Made by a program: the position numbers and the translations under genes
Shown here: positions 27,254 through 35,655 of the stretch, in pieces
How positions within the stretch are numbered: position 1 is the first letter of the stretch
Layout: each line of letters starts with the position of its first letter
The notes under the pieces: generated by a model
Told to the model about the DNA's origin: nothing
Seen by the model: the letters and a program-made list of their open reading frames with translations, nothing else
Databases searched by the model: none
Origin: Pseudomonas marincola
Lineage (GTDB): Bacteria > Pseudomonadota > Gammaproteobacteria > Pseudomonadales > Pseudomonadaceae
Length of the DNA: 53,381 nt
Direction of reading: 5' to 3'
Assembly: GCF_900116605.1 (NCBI RefSeq)
Contig: NZ_FPBC01000022.1
Coordinates: forward strand, 1 to 53,381

Positions 27254-28921
27254 ATGGCTCAATACGTCTACACCATGCATCGGCTGAGCAAAGTTGTGCC
27301 GCCGAAGCGGGAAATTCTGAAAAACATCTCCCTGTCGTTTTTCCCGGGCGCCAAAATTGGCGTGCTCGGCCTGAACGGCTCGGGTAAATCTACGCTGCTG
27401 AAAATCATGGCTGGCGTTGATACCGAATTCGACGGCGAAGCCCGCCCGATGCCGGAACTGAATGTCGGCTACCTGCCGCAAGAGCCGCTGCTCGACCCAA
27501 GCAAGACCGTGCGTGAAGTGGTTGAAGAAGCGGTCAGCGCGATCAAGGATGCACAGGCGCGCCTTGATGAAGTCTATGCCGCTTACGCCGAGCCGGATGC
27601 CGATTTCGACAAGCTGGCTGCTGAGCAAGCCAAGCTTGAAGCCATTCTGCAAACCTCCGACGGCCACAACCTTGAGCGTCAGCTGGAAGTTGCCGCCGAC
27701 GCTCTGCGCCTGCCAGCGTGGGATGCCAAGGTCGAGCACCTGTCCGGTGGTGAAAAGCGTCGCGTGGCACTGTGCCGTCTGCTGCTGTCTGCCCCCGACA
27801 TGCTGCTGCTCGATGAGCCAACCAACCACCTGGACGCCGACTCCGTTGCCTGGCTTGAGCACTTCCTGCACGACTTCCCGGGCACTGTGGTTGCGATCAC
27901 CCACGACCGTTACTTCCTGGATAACGTAGCGGGCTGGATTCTCGAACTCGACCGCGGTGCGGGCATCCCGTACGAAGGCAACTATTCGGGCTGGCTTGAG
28001 GCCAAGTCGGATCGTCTGGCGCAAGAGTCCAAGCAGCAGTCGGCTCACGAGAAGGCCATGAAGGACGAACTGGAGTGGGTGCGCAAAGGCGCCAAAGCCC
28101 GCCAGTCGAAATCCAAGGCACGTCTGCAACGCTTCGAGGAAATGCAATCGCAGGAATTCCAGAAGCGCAGCGAAACCAACGAGATCTACATCCCGGCTGG
28201 CCCGCGTCTGGGTGACAAAGTCATCGACTTCGTTAACGTCAGCAAAGGTTATGGCGACCGTGCATTGATCGACAACCTGTCGTTCAGCATGCCGAAAGGC
28301 GCCATCGTCGGCGTGATCGGCGGTAACGGTGCCGGTAAGTCGACCCTGTTCCGCATGCTCATGGGCAAAGAACAGCCAGACTCGGGCAGCATCGAACTCG
28401 GTGAAACCGTGCAGCTGGCTTGCGTCGATCAGAGCCGCGAAGACCTCGACGGCAGCAAGACTGTCTGGGAAGCCGTTTCCGGTGGCTCCGACATGATCAA
28501 GATCGGTAACTATGAAGTGCCGTCGCGTACCTATGTAGGTCGCTTCAACTTCAAGGGCGGCGATCAGCAGAAGTTCGTCAAAGACCTCTCCGGTGGTGAG
28601 CGCGGTCGTCTGCACTTGGCGCTGACCCTGAAAGAGGGCGCCAACGTCCTGCTGCTCGACGAACCGTCAAACGACCTCGACGTAGAAACTCTGCGCTCGC
28701 TGGAAGAAGCGTTGCTCGATTTCCCTGGCGCTGCCATTGTGATCTCGCACGATCGCTGGTTCCTCGACCGCGTTGCCACGCACATTCTGGCGTACGAAGA
28801 CGACTCGCACATTGAGTTCTTCGAAGGTAACTACACCGAGTACGAAGCGGATCGTAAGAAACGCCTGGGTGATGCGGCGGCGCAACCGCACCGCGTGCGT
28901 CACAAGAAGCTCGCGCAGTAA
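27254..28921 (+). CDS. ettA: energy-dependent translational throttle protein EttA
   Basis: A 555-residue ABC-F ATPase that gates the first steps of translation elongation by binding the ribosomal E site. It has two ABC cassettes: Walker A GLNGSGKST and GGNGAGKST, signatures LSGGEKRR and LSGGERGR, with Walker B LLLDEPTNHLD and LLLDEPSNDLD. The arm insertion and the inter-domain linker rich in Lys/Arg (KGAKARQSKSKARLQRFEEM) are typical of EttA. No membrane domain. A terminator follows. Confidence 0.96.
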   Translation: MAQYVYTMHRLSKVVPPKREILKNISLSFFPGAKIGVLGLNGSGKSTLLKIMAGVDTEFDGEARPMPELNVGYLPQEPLLDPSKTVREVVEEAVSAIKDAQARLDEVYAAYAEPDADFDKLAAEQAKLEAILQTSDGHNLERQLEVAADALRLPAWDAKVEHLSGGEKRRVALCRLLLSAPDMLLLDEPTNHLDADSVAWLEHFLHDFPGTVVAITHDRYFLDNVAGWILELDRGAGIPYEGNYSGWLEAKSDRLAQESKQQSAHEKAMKDELEWVRKGAKARQSKSKARLQRFEEMQSQEFQKRSETNEIYIPAGPRLGDKVIDFVNVSKGYGDRALIDNLSFSMPKGAIVGVIGGNGAGKSTLFRMLMGKEQPDSGSIELGETVQLACVDQSREDLDGSKTVWEAVSGGSDMIKIGNYEVPSRTYVGRFNFKGGDQQKFVKDLSGGERGRLHLALTLKEGANVLLLDEPSNDLDVETLRSLEEALLDFPGAAIVISHDRWFLDRVATHILAYEDDSHIEFFEGNYTEYEADRKKRLGDAAAQPHRVRHKKLAQ

Positions 28922-28960
28922 CGCGCAGGCTTCTCACAGCAGTACCGCGTGAATAGAAAG

Positions 28961-28990
28961 CCGGTCGATGCAAGTCGACCGGTTTTTTTA
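28961..28990 (+). terminator. ettA terminator
   Basis: CCGGTCGA pairs with TCGACCGG, followed by seven T. Confidence 0.9.
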
Positions 28991-29136
28991 TGCCCTGAAT
29001 TAATCCCCGAATCGTTTACCCGCGAGTAATTCTCTGCGAGGTATTGGCCGAAAATTCCTTGCGTACCCGCACGCACGACAAGCCCCAGACGAAATGAATA
29101 CTCTGCACTCAATTCGATATTGAGCGGAGAAACGCC

Positions 29137-30543
29137 GTGACTGACTGGCGCACGATTAGCCTGTGGATGGATCAGCTTGAGCAGCCGCTGCGCCCGCGCC
29201 CCGCGTTGGGTGAAGACCTGCAGGCGGACGTCGCCATCATCGGCGCCGGTTATACCGGCCTCTGGACGGCGTATTACCTCAAGCGTCAGGCGCCGCATCT
29301 TAAAGTCGTCATTATTGAGGCCGAGACCGCGGGCTTCGGTGCCTCCGGGCGCAATGGCGGCTGGCTGATTGGTGACATTCTCGGCAGTGCACGCCTGCTG
29401 TCAGGCCTTGACGCCGAGGCGCGGCATGCGGCCTACAACTTGTTGCACGGTATTCCGGATGAAGTCGGGCACGTGCTTCAGCGTGAATCCATCGACTGTG
29501 ATTATCGCAAAGGCGGCTCGCTGTATTGCGCGGCGCGCTATCCCGAGCAGGAAGTCGCCTTGCGTGCTCAGTTGCAAGACGCCCGCAAACTGGGATTGAG
29601 CGAGGACGATTATCGCTGGCTGGCGCCGGAAGAACTGGCGGGCCAGTTACGCATCGCCAACCCCTACGGCGCACTCTTCAGCCCGCATTGCGCGACCATC
29701 CAACCGGCGCGGCTGGTGCGTCGCCTGGCCGAGTGTGTCGAGCGTCTGGGCGTGCAGATTTACGAGCAAAGCCGCGTAACGCATTGGCAGTCCGGTTTGC
29801 TGCGCACGGCTCAGGGATCGGTGAAAGCCGACTGGCTGGTGCCGGCCGTGGAAGGTTACGCCGGCTCATTGCCGCCTTTGGGGCGTTATCAATTGCCAGT
29901 GCAAAGCCTGATTGTGGCGACCGCGCCGTTGTCTGCCGCCACGTGGGCGCAGATCGGGCTGGAACACGGCCAGGCCTTTAGCGAGAACAGTCGGCAGGTG
30001 ACCTATGGCCAGCGCACGGCGGATAACCGACTGGTATTCGGCGCGCGGGGTGGTTATCAGTTTGGCGGGCGTTTGCGCAGCGATTTCACGCTCAAGGAGC
30101 ACGAAGTCGAGTTGCGTCGCTACTTGTTTGGCGAGCTGTTTCCTCAACTGCGCAATGTCGAGCTGACCCACGCCTGGGGTGGGAATCTAGGCATGGCCCG
30201 ACGCTTTCACCCGCACATGCTGGTCGACCGCAGTGCCGGCATTGCACTGTCCGGAGGTTATGGCGGCGAAGGTGTGGGCGCCAGCAATTTGGGCGGGCGT
30301 ACCCTGGCTGCGTTGATCCTCGGCCAGAGCAACGAGCTGACGCAACAGCCGTGGGTGCTTGCTGATAAGCCGCTGAAAAGCCTGTCTGGCTGGGAACCGG
30401 AGCCACTGCGCTGGCTGGGTTACAACGCGATCATCAAAAGTTTTGTGCATGAAGACAAGGTGCTGGCCAAGCGTGCATCGGCGCCGTGGCAACGCAAGTT
30501 CGCCGAGCACCTGGCGGGCTTCATGGAAAGCCTGATGCGCTAA
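29137..30543 (+). CDS. FAD-dependent oxidoreductase (DAO family, PuuB/PauB-like)
   Basis: A 468-residue flavoenzyme, GTG start with GGAG upstream. The dinucleotide fold is VAIIGAGYTGLWTAYYL (about 32), followed by ASGRNGGWLIGD, typical of amine/glycine/D-amino acid oxidases including gamma-glutamylputrescine oxidase. The C-terminal FAD contact is GYGGEGVGASNLGG. The substrate is likely an amino or polyamine compound, not fixed by sequence. A cupin gene follows at 38 bp, likely in the same operon. Confidence 0.85.
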   Translation: MTDWRTISLWMDQLEQPLRPRPALGEDLQADVAIIGAGYTGLWTAYYLKRQAPHLKVVIIEAETAGFGASGRNGGWLIGDILGSARLLSGLDAEARHAAYNLLHGIPDEVGHVLQRESIDCDYRKGGSLYCAARYPEQEVALRAQLQDARKLGLSEDDYRWLAPEELAGQLRIANPYGALFSPHCATIQPARLVRRLAECVERLGVQIYEQSRVTHWQSGLLRTAQGSVKADWLVPAVEGYAGSLPPLGRYQLPVQSLIVATAPLSAATWAQIGLEHGQAFSENSRQVTYGQRTADNRLVFGARGGYQFGGRLRSDFTLKEHEVELRRYLFGELFPQLRNVELTHAWGGNLGMARRFHPHMLVDRSAGIALSGGYGGEGVGASNLGGRTLAALILGQSNELTQQPWVLADKPLKSLSGWEPEPLRWLGYNAIIKSFVHEDKVLAKRASAPWQRKFAEHLAGFMESLMR

Positions 30544-30581
30544 GCGCAGCACACTAATAAGCAAAGTACTGGAGCCGTAAG

Positions 30582-30923
30582 ATGAGCATCACCCAATTCA
30601 AACAGACCGCGACGCTGCTGCTGGATGAGTCCAACCCTGTCGCGGTGCCCATCGGCGAGCCAGTGGCAATCGCCTCGACTCATAGCGTTGAGCGCAGTGA
30701 TGGTGTGGAGACTGGCGTCTGGGAATGTACGCCCGGCCGCTGGCGGCGGCAGATCGTCCAGCAGGAGTTTTGTCACTTCATCTCGGGGCGCGCCACGTTT
30801 ACCCCGGATGACGGTGATCCCGTCATGATCGAGGCCGGTGATGCGATCCTGCTGCCGGCCAACTCGATGGGCATCTGGGATATTCAGGAAACTCTGCGCA
30901 AGAGCTATGTGCTGATTTTTTAA
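30582..30923 (+). CDS. cupin-domain protein (DUF861-like)
   Basis: A 113-residue single cupin. The motif WECTPGRWRRQIVQQEFCHFISGRATFTPDDGD leads into IEAGDAILLPANSMGIWDI, the paired cupin motifs of the Cupin_3 group. TGGAG lies before the ATG. Relatives are often found beside PuuB/PauB-type oxidoreductases. Role not established. Confidence 0.82.
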   Translation: MSITQFKQTATLLLDESNPVAVPIGEPVAIASTHSVERSDGVETGVWECTPGRWRRQIVQQEFCHFISGRATFTPDDGDPVMIEAGDAILLPANSMGIWDIQETLRKSYVLIF

Positions 30924-31014
30924 CGCGGGTCAGTTACGCCCGTTTGATTCATCCGGGGGATCGCTACAAGCTGCGTTCACGCTCGCGTCGGGGTGCCTGA
31001 GTTATTCAGTGAAT

Positions 31015-31053
31015 AAAAAATGCCGGTCGCGCATAACGCTCCGGCATTTTTTA
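31015..31053. terminator. bidirectional terminator between the cupin gene and tsdA
   Basis: AAAAAATGCCGG pairs with CCGGCATTTTTT around a 14-nt loop. Confidence 0.85.
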
Positions 31054-31061
31054 TGGGGGGG

Positions 31062-32120
31062 CTATTTTACGGTGGTCGCTGGAAAGGCTTTAGTGCCGAG
31101 TATTTCACCCTCGACTTCCTTGCCGTAGAAGCCATCGTCGTCGGCGTGATACTGCTTTGCAGTGGCCGCGACATCGCCTTCAAAGCGTGGGTCTTGCGGA
31201 CGTTCGCGACTGTTGATGTAGGCCGCGACATCCCATGCCTCTTGCGGCTTCAACTGCACGGCCTTGCCCAGCGGCATATTTTCGTAAATAAACGTCGCCG
31301 CAGTGTTTACCCGATGCATGCCAGCGCCCCAGTTGTAAGACTGCGCGCCCCAGAGTGGCGGCAGTACAGTGACGTCTGCCATTTTTATGCCTTGGCCATC
31401 TTCGGCATGGCACAGCGCGCAATGCTCGGCATAAATCTTGGCGCCGCGCTCGGGCGAGGGCGCTTGATCGGTTTTATCCAGCTTGGCAAAGGCGCGGCCC
31501 GGCATTTGGCCGCGTTTATCCAGCTTGACCTTGTCTGATAAAGGCCCGGGTAATTTGAAGTCGTCGATGTTACCGCCTTGCTGCAGCGCCGTATCGCTCA
31601 GCTCAGGCACAGCGGTTTTCTGCATGCCGAACATATCGAGCAGCCCACCCATCAACAGCCAGTAAGAATATGCCGAGATGGCGACCAGCTCGGGAGAGTC
31701 GATTGCTGGTGCCTTGCCGTTCATGGAGAAGTTGAAGCAGCCCTGAACGCGCTCGGCAAAGGTGTTCACGTGGTTATTCTTTTTACGAAATGCCGGGTAC
31801 GCCAGATAGGCTGCCCACATTGGCGCTGCATAGGCTTTGGCACCAGCGTCGAGGTGGCAGTTGGTGCAATTGAGCTGGTTGCCCACCGAGCGGCCGTTGA
31901 GTTGCTGGGTGTTCACAAACAATTCATAGCCTTTGCGAATCTTGTCGCCAAATGCGCCCTTGGGGATTTCGCTCAAGTCCCGTGGAGCGAAGTAGCCCAG
32001 GTTGGTCGCTTTTGGCTGCGGCGGAATTTCTTCCTGCATGTCGGCAAAGTACGTATCGGCCATCGCCACCCCGGTGCCGCCTAACAGTGTCAGTGCCAGC
32101 AAAGCTTTTTTGATCATCAT
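31062..32120 (-). CDS. tsdA: TsdA-like dihaem thiosulfate dehydrogenase
   Basis: A 352-residue periplasmic cytochrome c with a signal peptide ending at about residue 21. Two haem sites: CTNCH (C85, C88, H89) and CALCH (C234, C237, H238). Cys128 in QGCFNFSMNG matches the unusual Cys axial ligand of TsdA. TsdA enzymes oxidise thiosulfate to tetrathionate, or in some bacteria reduce tetrathionate. The gene follows tsdB by 11 bp. Confidence 0.85.
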   Translation of the reverse strand: MMIKKALLALTLLGGTGVAMADTYFADMQEEIPPQPKATNLGYFAPRDLSEIPKGAFGDKIRKGYELFVNTQQLNGRSVGNQLNCTNCHLDAGAKAYAAPMWAAYLAYPAFRKKNNHVNTFAERVQGCFNFSMNGKAPAIDSPELVAISAYSYWLLMGGLLDMFGMQKTAVPELSDTALQQGGNIDDFKLPGPLSDKVKLDKRGQMPGRAFAKLDKTDQAPSPERGAKIYAEHCALCHAEDGQGIKMADVTVLPPLWGAQSYNWGAGMHRVNTAATFIYENMPLGKAVQLKPQEAWDVAAYINSRERPQDPRFEGDVAATAKQYHADDDGFYGKEVEGEILGTKAFPATTVK

Positions 32121-32131
32121 GGCATTAACCC

Positions 32132-32725
32132 CTATTGGATGGCTGACAGGTAGGTGGCAAGGGACTTGATTTCGTCTTCCTTGAGCTTGGCGGCGATGTG
32201 GCCCATGGTGTTGTCGTGGTCACCACTGCGCTCAAGTTTGCGCCATGCAATCAATTGCTCCGCCAAGTAGTCAGCCTGCTGGCCAGCGAGTCTCGGGAAG
32301 CTGCCTCCGCCAACTGCAGCCGGGCCATGACAGCTGTAACAAGCCGGCAGGCCACGCTTCAAGTCGCCCTGGTAATAGAGTTTTTCAGCGCCGGACAAGG
32401 CTATCTTGTCGCCGCGCAATTGCCCCTTGAGTGGGCTGCCCTGCGCTGCAAAGTAACTCAGTGCAATCTTGCGTGCGGGCAGATCAACCAAGCTCTGCGC
32501 CATGAGTGTCATCAAGGTGTTGTTGCGTCTGCCAGCAATGAAATTCTCGATTTGCGCATCAAGGTATTGCTCGCTCATGCCGCCGATCATGGGGCCTTGC
32601 GCTGTTCCCTGACCTTTGTCGCCATGGCATGTCACGCATTGTTGCGCCTCTGTGGGTATATCAGCCGCCTGAGCGGTTGCCGCCATCAGTGTTAGCAGAC
32701 CACTCGCTATTATTAGATTTCGCAT
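32132..32725 (-). CDS. tsdB: TsdB-like dihaem cytochrome c (electron acceptor of TsdA)
   Basis: A 197-residue periplasmic c4-type cytochrome. Signal peptide to about residue 21; haem sites CVTCH (C30, C33, H34) and CYSCH (C129, C132, H133). In Pseudomonas stutzeri and others TsdB is the partner of TsdA and precedes it in a tsdBA operon, as here. It is expected to carry electrons from TsdA toward the terminal oxidases. Confidence 0.85.
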   Translation of the reverse strand: MRNLIIASGLLTLMAATAQAADIPTEAQQCVTCHGDKGQGTAQGPMIGGMSEQYLDAQIENFIAGRRNNTLMTLMAQSLVDLPARKIALSYFAAQGSPLKGQLRGDKIALSGAEKLYYQGDLKRGLPACYSCHGPAAVGGGSFPRLAGQQADYLAEQLIAWRKLERSGDHDNTMGHIAAKLKEDEIKSLATYLSAIQ

Positions 32726-32868
32726 TACACGTCCCCGTCAGTCACACGCCTGCGTTAGTCACAGCATAGGTGAGCGATGCTTCAGTTGTTTGCAATGCGG
32801 AAAGTTTCGCGGACTTTTGCGTTTTATTGGCTGAGATTGCGGGTTGATAGCTGCTATCGAGCATGCTG

Positions 32869-32886
32869 TGTAGGAAAAGGCTTACA
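32869..32886 (+). promoter_or_regulatory. GacA upstream activating sequence
   Basis: TGTAGG-N6-CTTACA differs by one base from the GacA consensus TGTAAG-N6-CTTACA known upstream of rsmX/Y/Z. Its centre is about 65 bp before the predicted start of the sRNA at 32943. Confidence 0.8.
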
Positions 32887-32942
32887 AGCTATGACGGGAA
32901 AGACGACTACTTGGCGTCCAGCGGCGAGCGTAATCTTTGCTC

Positions 32943-33092
32943 ATGGACATCGCGCAGGACGCGCAGCGCAGGAAGCGCTAAGTACAGCTTCACCGTACCG
33001 CATGGAAACGATGGATTGCAGCCACGGATGGCAAGCGGATCATGGAAGTCAGCTACAGTCTGCATAAGGCCCCGCTCTGCGGGGTTTTCTTT
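32943..33092 (+). ncRNA. Rsm-family (RsmX/Y/Z type) regulatory sRNA
   Basis: A GacA site (32869-32886) and a -10-like TAATCT (32931-32936) precede a stretch of about 150 nt with eight GGA motifs, at 32945, 32957, 32971, 33004, 33013, 33026, 33037 and 33044. Three GGA sit in hairpin loops: CGCG-CAGGA-CGCG, AGCGC-AGGAA-GCGCT and GCCA-CGGA-TGGC. A terminator ends it. This is the layout of RsmX/Y/Z RNAs, which soak up the translational repressor RsmA/CsrA. Which paralogue it is cannot be told from sequence. The 5' end is predicted from the -10 box. Confidence 0.82.
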
Positions 33093-33093
33093 T
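33070..33093 (+). terminator. terminator of the Rsm-family sRNA
   Basis: CCCCGC, loop TCT, GCGGGG, then TTTTCTTTT. Confidence 0.9.
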
Positions 33094-33170
33094 ATCTGGC
33101 ATTCGCCAAATTCAAACAAGCGCGCCCAGCCTGATCCGAGATCAATAGCCAGGCACGTGGTTTTTGCGGC

Positions 33171-33734
33171 TCAAGCCTGTTTCGGATGCATCTCAACCCA
33201 CTGCGCGTAGGCGTTGATGAACTTCTGCAGGAACGGTGTGATTCCCTCTGTCAGCTTGCCTTCGTCATCAAAGAAACTCCCTGCGCCACCCAGATAGGCT
33301 TCGGGTTGTTGCATCATCATGACGTCGAGAAACACCATGGACTGGCGCAAGTGATGGTTAGCCCCAAAACCGCCAACAGCGCCCGGTGATGCGCTCAGAA
33401 CAGCGCCAGGCTTACCGCTGAAGCCGCTCTTGCCATAAGGCCGGGAGCCCACGTCGATGGCGTTTTTCAGTGGCGCTGGCACTGAGCGGTTGTACTCTGG
33501 CGTCACAAACAGCAGGGCATCTGCGGCGTTCAATTTTGCTCTGAACACGTTATAGGCATCGGGCGCAGAAGTGCCGTCGATGTCTTCGTTATAGAGCGGT
33601 AGCGCGCCAATTTCGACGATTTCCAGTTGCAGTGATGCGGGCGCAAGATCTGCCAGCGCCAATGCAAGTTTGCGGTTGATCGATCCGCGGCGCAGGCTGC
33701 CGACCAAAACTGCAACATGACGTACATCGCTCAT
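33171..33734 (-). CDS. NADPH-dependent FMN reductase (ChrR/YieF-like)
   Basis: A 187-residue flavodoxin-fold reductase. FMN-binding motif VLVGSLRRGSINRKLA at about residue 9; the family block VTPEYNRSVPAPLKNAIDVGSR (about 76) is very well conserved. It reduces quinones and, in some relatives, chromate. Divergent from the small ORF at 33986, with the Rsm-family RNA on the other side. Confidence 0.9.
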   Translation of the reverse strand: MSDVRHVAVLVGSLRRGSINRKLALALADLAPASLQLEIVEIGALPLYNEDIDGTSAPDAYNVFRAKLNAADALLFVTPEYNRSVPAPLKNAIDVGSRPYGKSGFSGKPGAVLSASPGAVGGFGANHHLRQSMVFLDVMMMQQPEAYLGGAGSFFDDEGKLTEGITPFLQKFINAYAQWVEMHPKQA

Positions 33735-33985
33735 ACAAACTCCTCAAATCGAAAGCTCAATGGTTAAACTACACAAACTATAGACGCCTCCGGTCGAACT
33801 ATGGCGACGCAGGCTTGACGTTCTGTCTTCACCAGCCGAATGTTTAGCCGAGCAGCATGCCATCTGATTGTCATTTTAATGGCGGATGCTGACGCTATAA
33901 CAATCATCTCCTCAGGCCGCTTGGCCTTTCGATCTGCCTTCTGACCCCTGACAGAGCATCCGATTAATCCCGGAAGGAGTTTTAT

Positions 33986-34189
33986 ATGCGTCCATTAGCT
34001 GCTTTCTCGCTACTTAATATCTATGACCCGGATTCACAGCTTGAGGCTGAGGATGAACCGCGCGTAATAGCCTCAAACCCGCCTGCGCCGCATATTCATG
34101 GGCAGATAACTTGCACGGTTGCGGCCATTGATGCGGCGTTATTGCAGTTGAAGAGGCCGGTTAAACCCAGCGGCGAGCGCAGGGATTAG
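33986..34189 (+). CDS. small hypothetical protein
   Basis: A 67-residue protein with AAGGAG 7 bp before its ATG, so translation is credible. No signal peptide or recognised domain; it contains an acidic stretch (DPDSQLEAEDE), a Pro/His segment (PPAPHIHG) and a basic C-terminus. A hairpin with a short T-run follows. Not recognised. Confidence 0.55.
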   Translation: MRPLAAFSLLNIYDPDSQLEAEDEPRVIASNPPAPHIHGQITCTVAAIDAALLQLKRPVKPSGERRD

Positions 34190-34208
34190 TCCTTCGCCAC
34201 ACATGCAG

Positions 34209-34245
34209 CCTGACTGAGCCGAGGCTTGAGTCGGTCAGGTTGTTT
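34209..34245 (+). terminator. terminator-like hairpin
   Basis: CCTGACTGA pairs (one wobble) with TCGGTCAGG, followed by TTGTTT. It would end the small gene at 33986-34189. Confidence 0.55.
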
Positions 34246-34603
34246 CGCTGGTCTTCTGGTTGGCGCATGAGCGCATGTGGAAGACTCTCGAGCGAGTGAC
34301 TGATGCTGCAACGGCATCGGTTTTGGTCGGCAGGCGCGAGGGCGACAGGGTGCTCAAGCGCGATTTATGCAAATAAAAATGCTTTTCGTTCAACTGCAAA
34401 ACAGCCGGCTGTGACAGTGCTTGTTTTTTGACGAAACGCCTGAGATAGACAATCTGCGAGGTTAAGTCATTGATAAAAATGTGATTTTGTATATTCCATT
34501 TTTTCATTTTCGAGATGGTATTAATACCAAATTGAACTTTCGCGACAAAATTATCCTGCTACATTCCAAGACATTATTAAAAAAGATGTCACGGTGATAT
34601 CAC
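34246..34603 (+). promoter_or_regulatory. csgD upstream region
   Basis: A 358-bp AT-rich stretch, very different in composition from the neighbours. It contains the 14-bp perfect palindrome TGGTATTAATACCA (34516-34529) and GTGATATCAC (34594-34603), which abuts the csgD ATG. No normal Shine-Dalgarno sequence is seen before csgD. Long complex csgD promoters are known in enterobacteria. No convincing gene found here. Confidence 0.6.
34516..34529. promoter_or_regulatory. 14-bp palindrome, candidate operator
   Basis: TGGTATTAATACCA is perfectly palindromic, 74 bp before csgD. The core GGTATTAAT recurs at 37128 upstream of csgB. It may be a binding site for CsgD or another dimeric regulator. Confidence 0.5.
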
Positions 34604-35260
34604 ATGGATGTGGAGTCCAACCCTATGCTCGGTCTGTCAGATCGGGCAGTTGTAGTGCTGCTAACCCGTCATCAACTCTTGGGCCAATTGCTTCAGCATT
34701 TTCTGGCTAATTTGCCGGACCTGAGTCTGTCCCTGCAGTCTCTGCCTGAAGATATTGGCAGCGGAAATGCCCTCCTGCTGCTGGATACCGCAAGCGTAGA
34801 TTGCGCTGAACTTTCTCGTGTTTTGGCTCTGGTCGATGACGGCTGCGCAGTGGCGCTGGTGAATACCAGTCCCGAGCAGGCTGAGCAGATTCTTGAGCAG
34901 TTTCCATGGGTGCGCGGGGTGTTCTACAGCCACGTCACGCGGGAGCATTTGCTGCAGGGTATCCGCGCCTTGCTCGCCGGGAATGACTGGTTGCCGCGTC
35001 CTTTGATGGAACGGCTGGTCGGTCAGTTACGTTCCTTGCGCGGGGCGCCGCAAGAGCGCGAAGAGGCTGAGTTAACCCGCCGCGAGCTGGAAATCATGCA
35101 GTTGGTGGGCAAGGGCTTATCCAATACCGATGTGGCGGCATTGCTCAATCTGAGCCCGCACACCATCAAAAGCCATGTGCATAACCTGCTGCGCAAACTC
35201 GGCGTGTCCAATCGTGCTGAAGCTGTTTATCTGTTGCGTGATCAGTTGGGCAGGGAATGA
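34604..35260 (+). CDS. csgD: CsgD-like LuxR-family curli regulator
   Basis: 218 residues, close to E. coli CsgD (216). The N-terminal half is a receiver-like fold without an evident phospho-acceptor Asp pocket. The C-terminal LuxR HTH is LTRRELEIMQLVGKGLSNTD...HTIKSHVHNLLRKLG (about 150-200). It is followed by csgE with a 4-bp ATGA overlap. In enterobacteria CsgD activates csgBAC; here it is placed first in csgDEFG, supporting the same role. No clear RBS. Confidence 0.88.
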   Translation: MDVESNPMLGLSDRAVVVLLTRHQLLGQLLQHFLANLPDLSLSLQSLPEDIGSGNALLLLDTASVDCAELSRVLALVDDGCAVALVNTSPEQAEQILEQFPWVRGVFYSHVTREHLLQGIRALLAGNDWLPRPLMERLVGQLRSLRGAPQEREEAELTRRELEIMQLVGKGLSNTDVAALLNLSPHTIKSHVHNLLRKLGVSNRAEAVYLLRDQLGRE

Positions 35261-35655
35261 GGGCTATGCGGATTGTATGGCTCGTTCTGACGTGTCTGCT
35301 GGCAGCCAATGCGGTTGCCAAAAATCAGGAAGACGAGATCAAGGGCTTCGTGGTGGATCAGACCATTTCGCGAATTGGCCACGAGTTCTACCAGCACTTC
35401 ACTGACCGCCTGCGCGATACCAGCCCGATGGATTTCAATCTGGTGGTAGTCGAGCGGCCGTCTGCACGTTGGGGCAGCTTGATTTGGGTCGAGTTCGAGC
35501 GGCGCATGCTCTACCGCAGTTTCCTCCAGCCCAACACCTCGCAACTGCAAGAGACGGCTTATCAGGCCGCAGACTTTGTGCAGGAGGGCATTGCCCGGCA
35601 AAAGTTGGAGCAACTTTTTGATGACACGTTTGATATGGACAAGGACGAAATATGA
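35257..35655 (+). CDS. csgE: curli assembly chaperone CsgE
   Basis: 132 residues with a Sec signal peptide (MRIVWLVLTCLLAANAVA). The mature part contains FVVDQTISRIGHEFYQHFTDRL and FNLVVVERPSARWGSLIWVEF, characteristic of CsgE, the periplasmic plug and specificity factor of the CsgG pore. ATGA overlap with csgD; an ATG 9 bp inside (35266) is the alternative start. Part of csgDEFG. Confidence 0.9.
   Translation: MRAMRIVWLVLTCLLAANAVAKNQEDEIKGFVVDQTISRIGHEFYQHFTDRLRDTSPMDFNLVVVERPSARWGSLIWVEFERRMLYRSFLQPNTSQLQETAYQAADFVQEGIARQKLEQLFDDTFDMDKDEI

Noticed and set aside
27248..28615. 455-codon antisense ORF opposite ettA
   Set aside because: Shadow of ettA, which has complete ABC motifs; high GC third positions open the reverse frame.
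32777..33210. Plus-strand ORFs across the Rsm RNA region
   Set aside because: They run through the GacA site, RNA hairpins and terminator, and lack ribosome sites; the RNA gene explains the region better.
34235..34507. Minus-strand ORF of 90 codons upstream of csgD
   Set aside because: No ribosome site, AT-rich promoter-like DNA, overlaps a terminator-like hairpin, and no family features.
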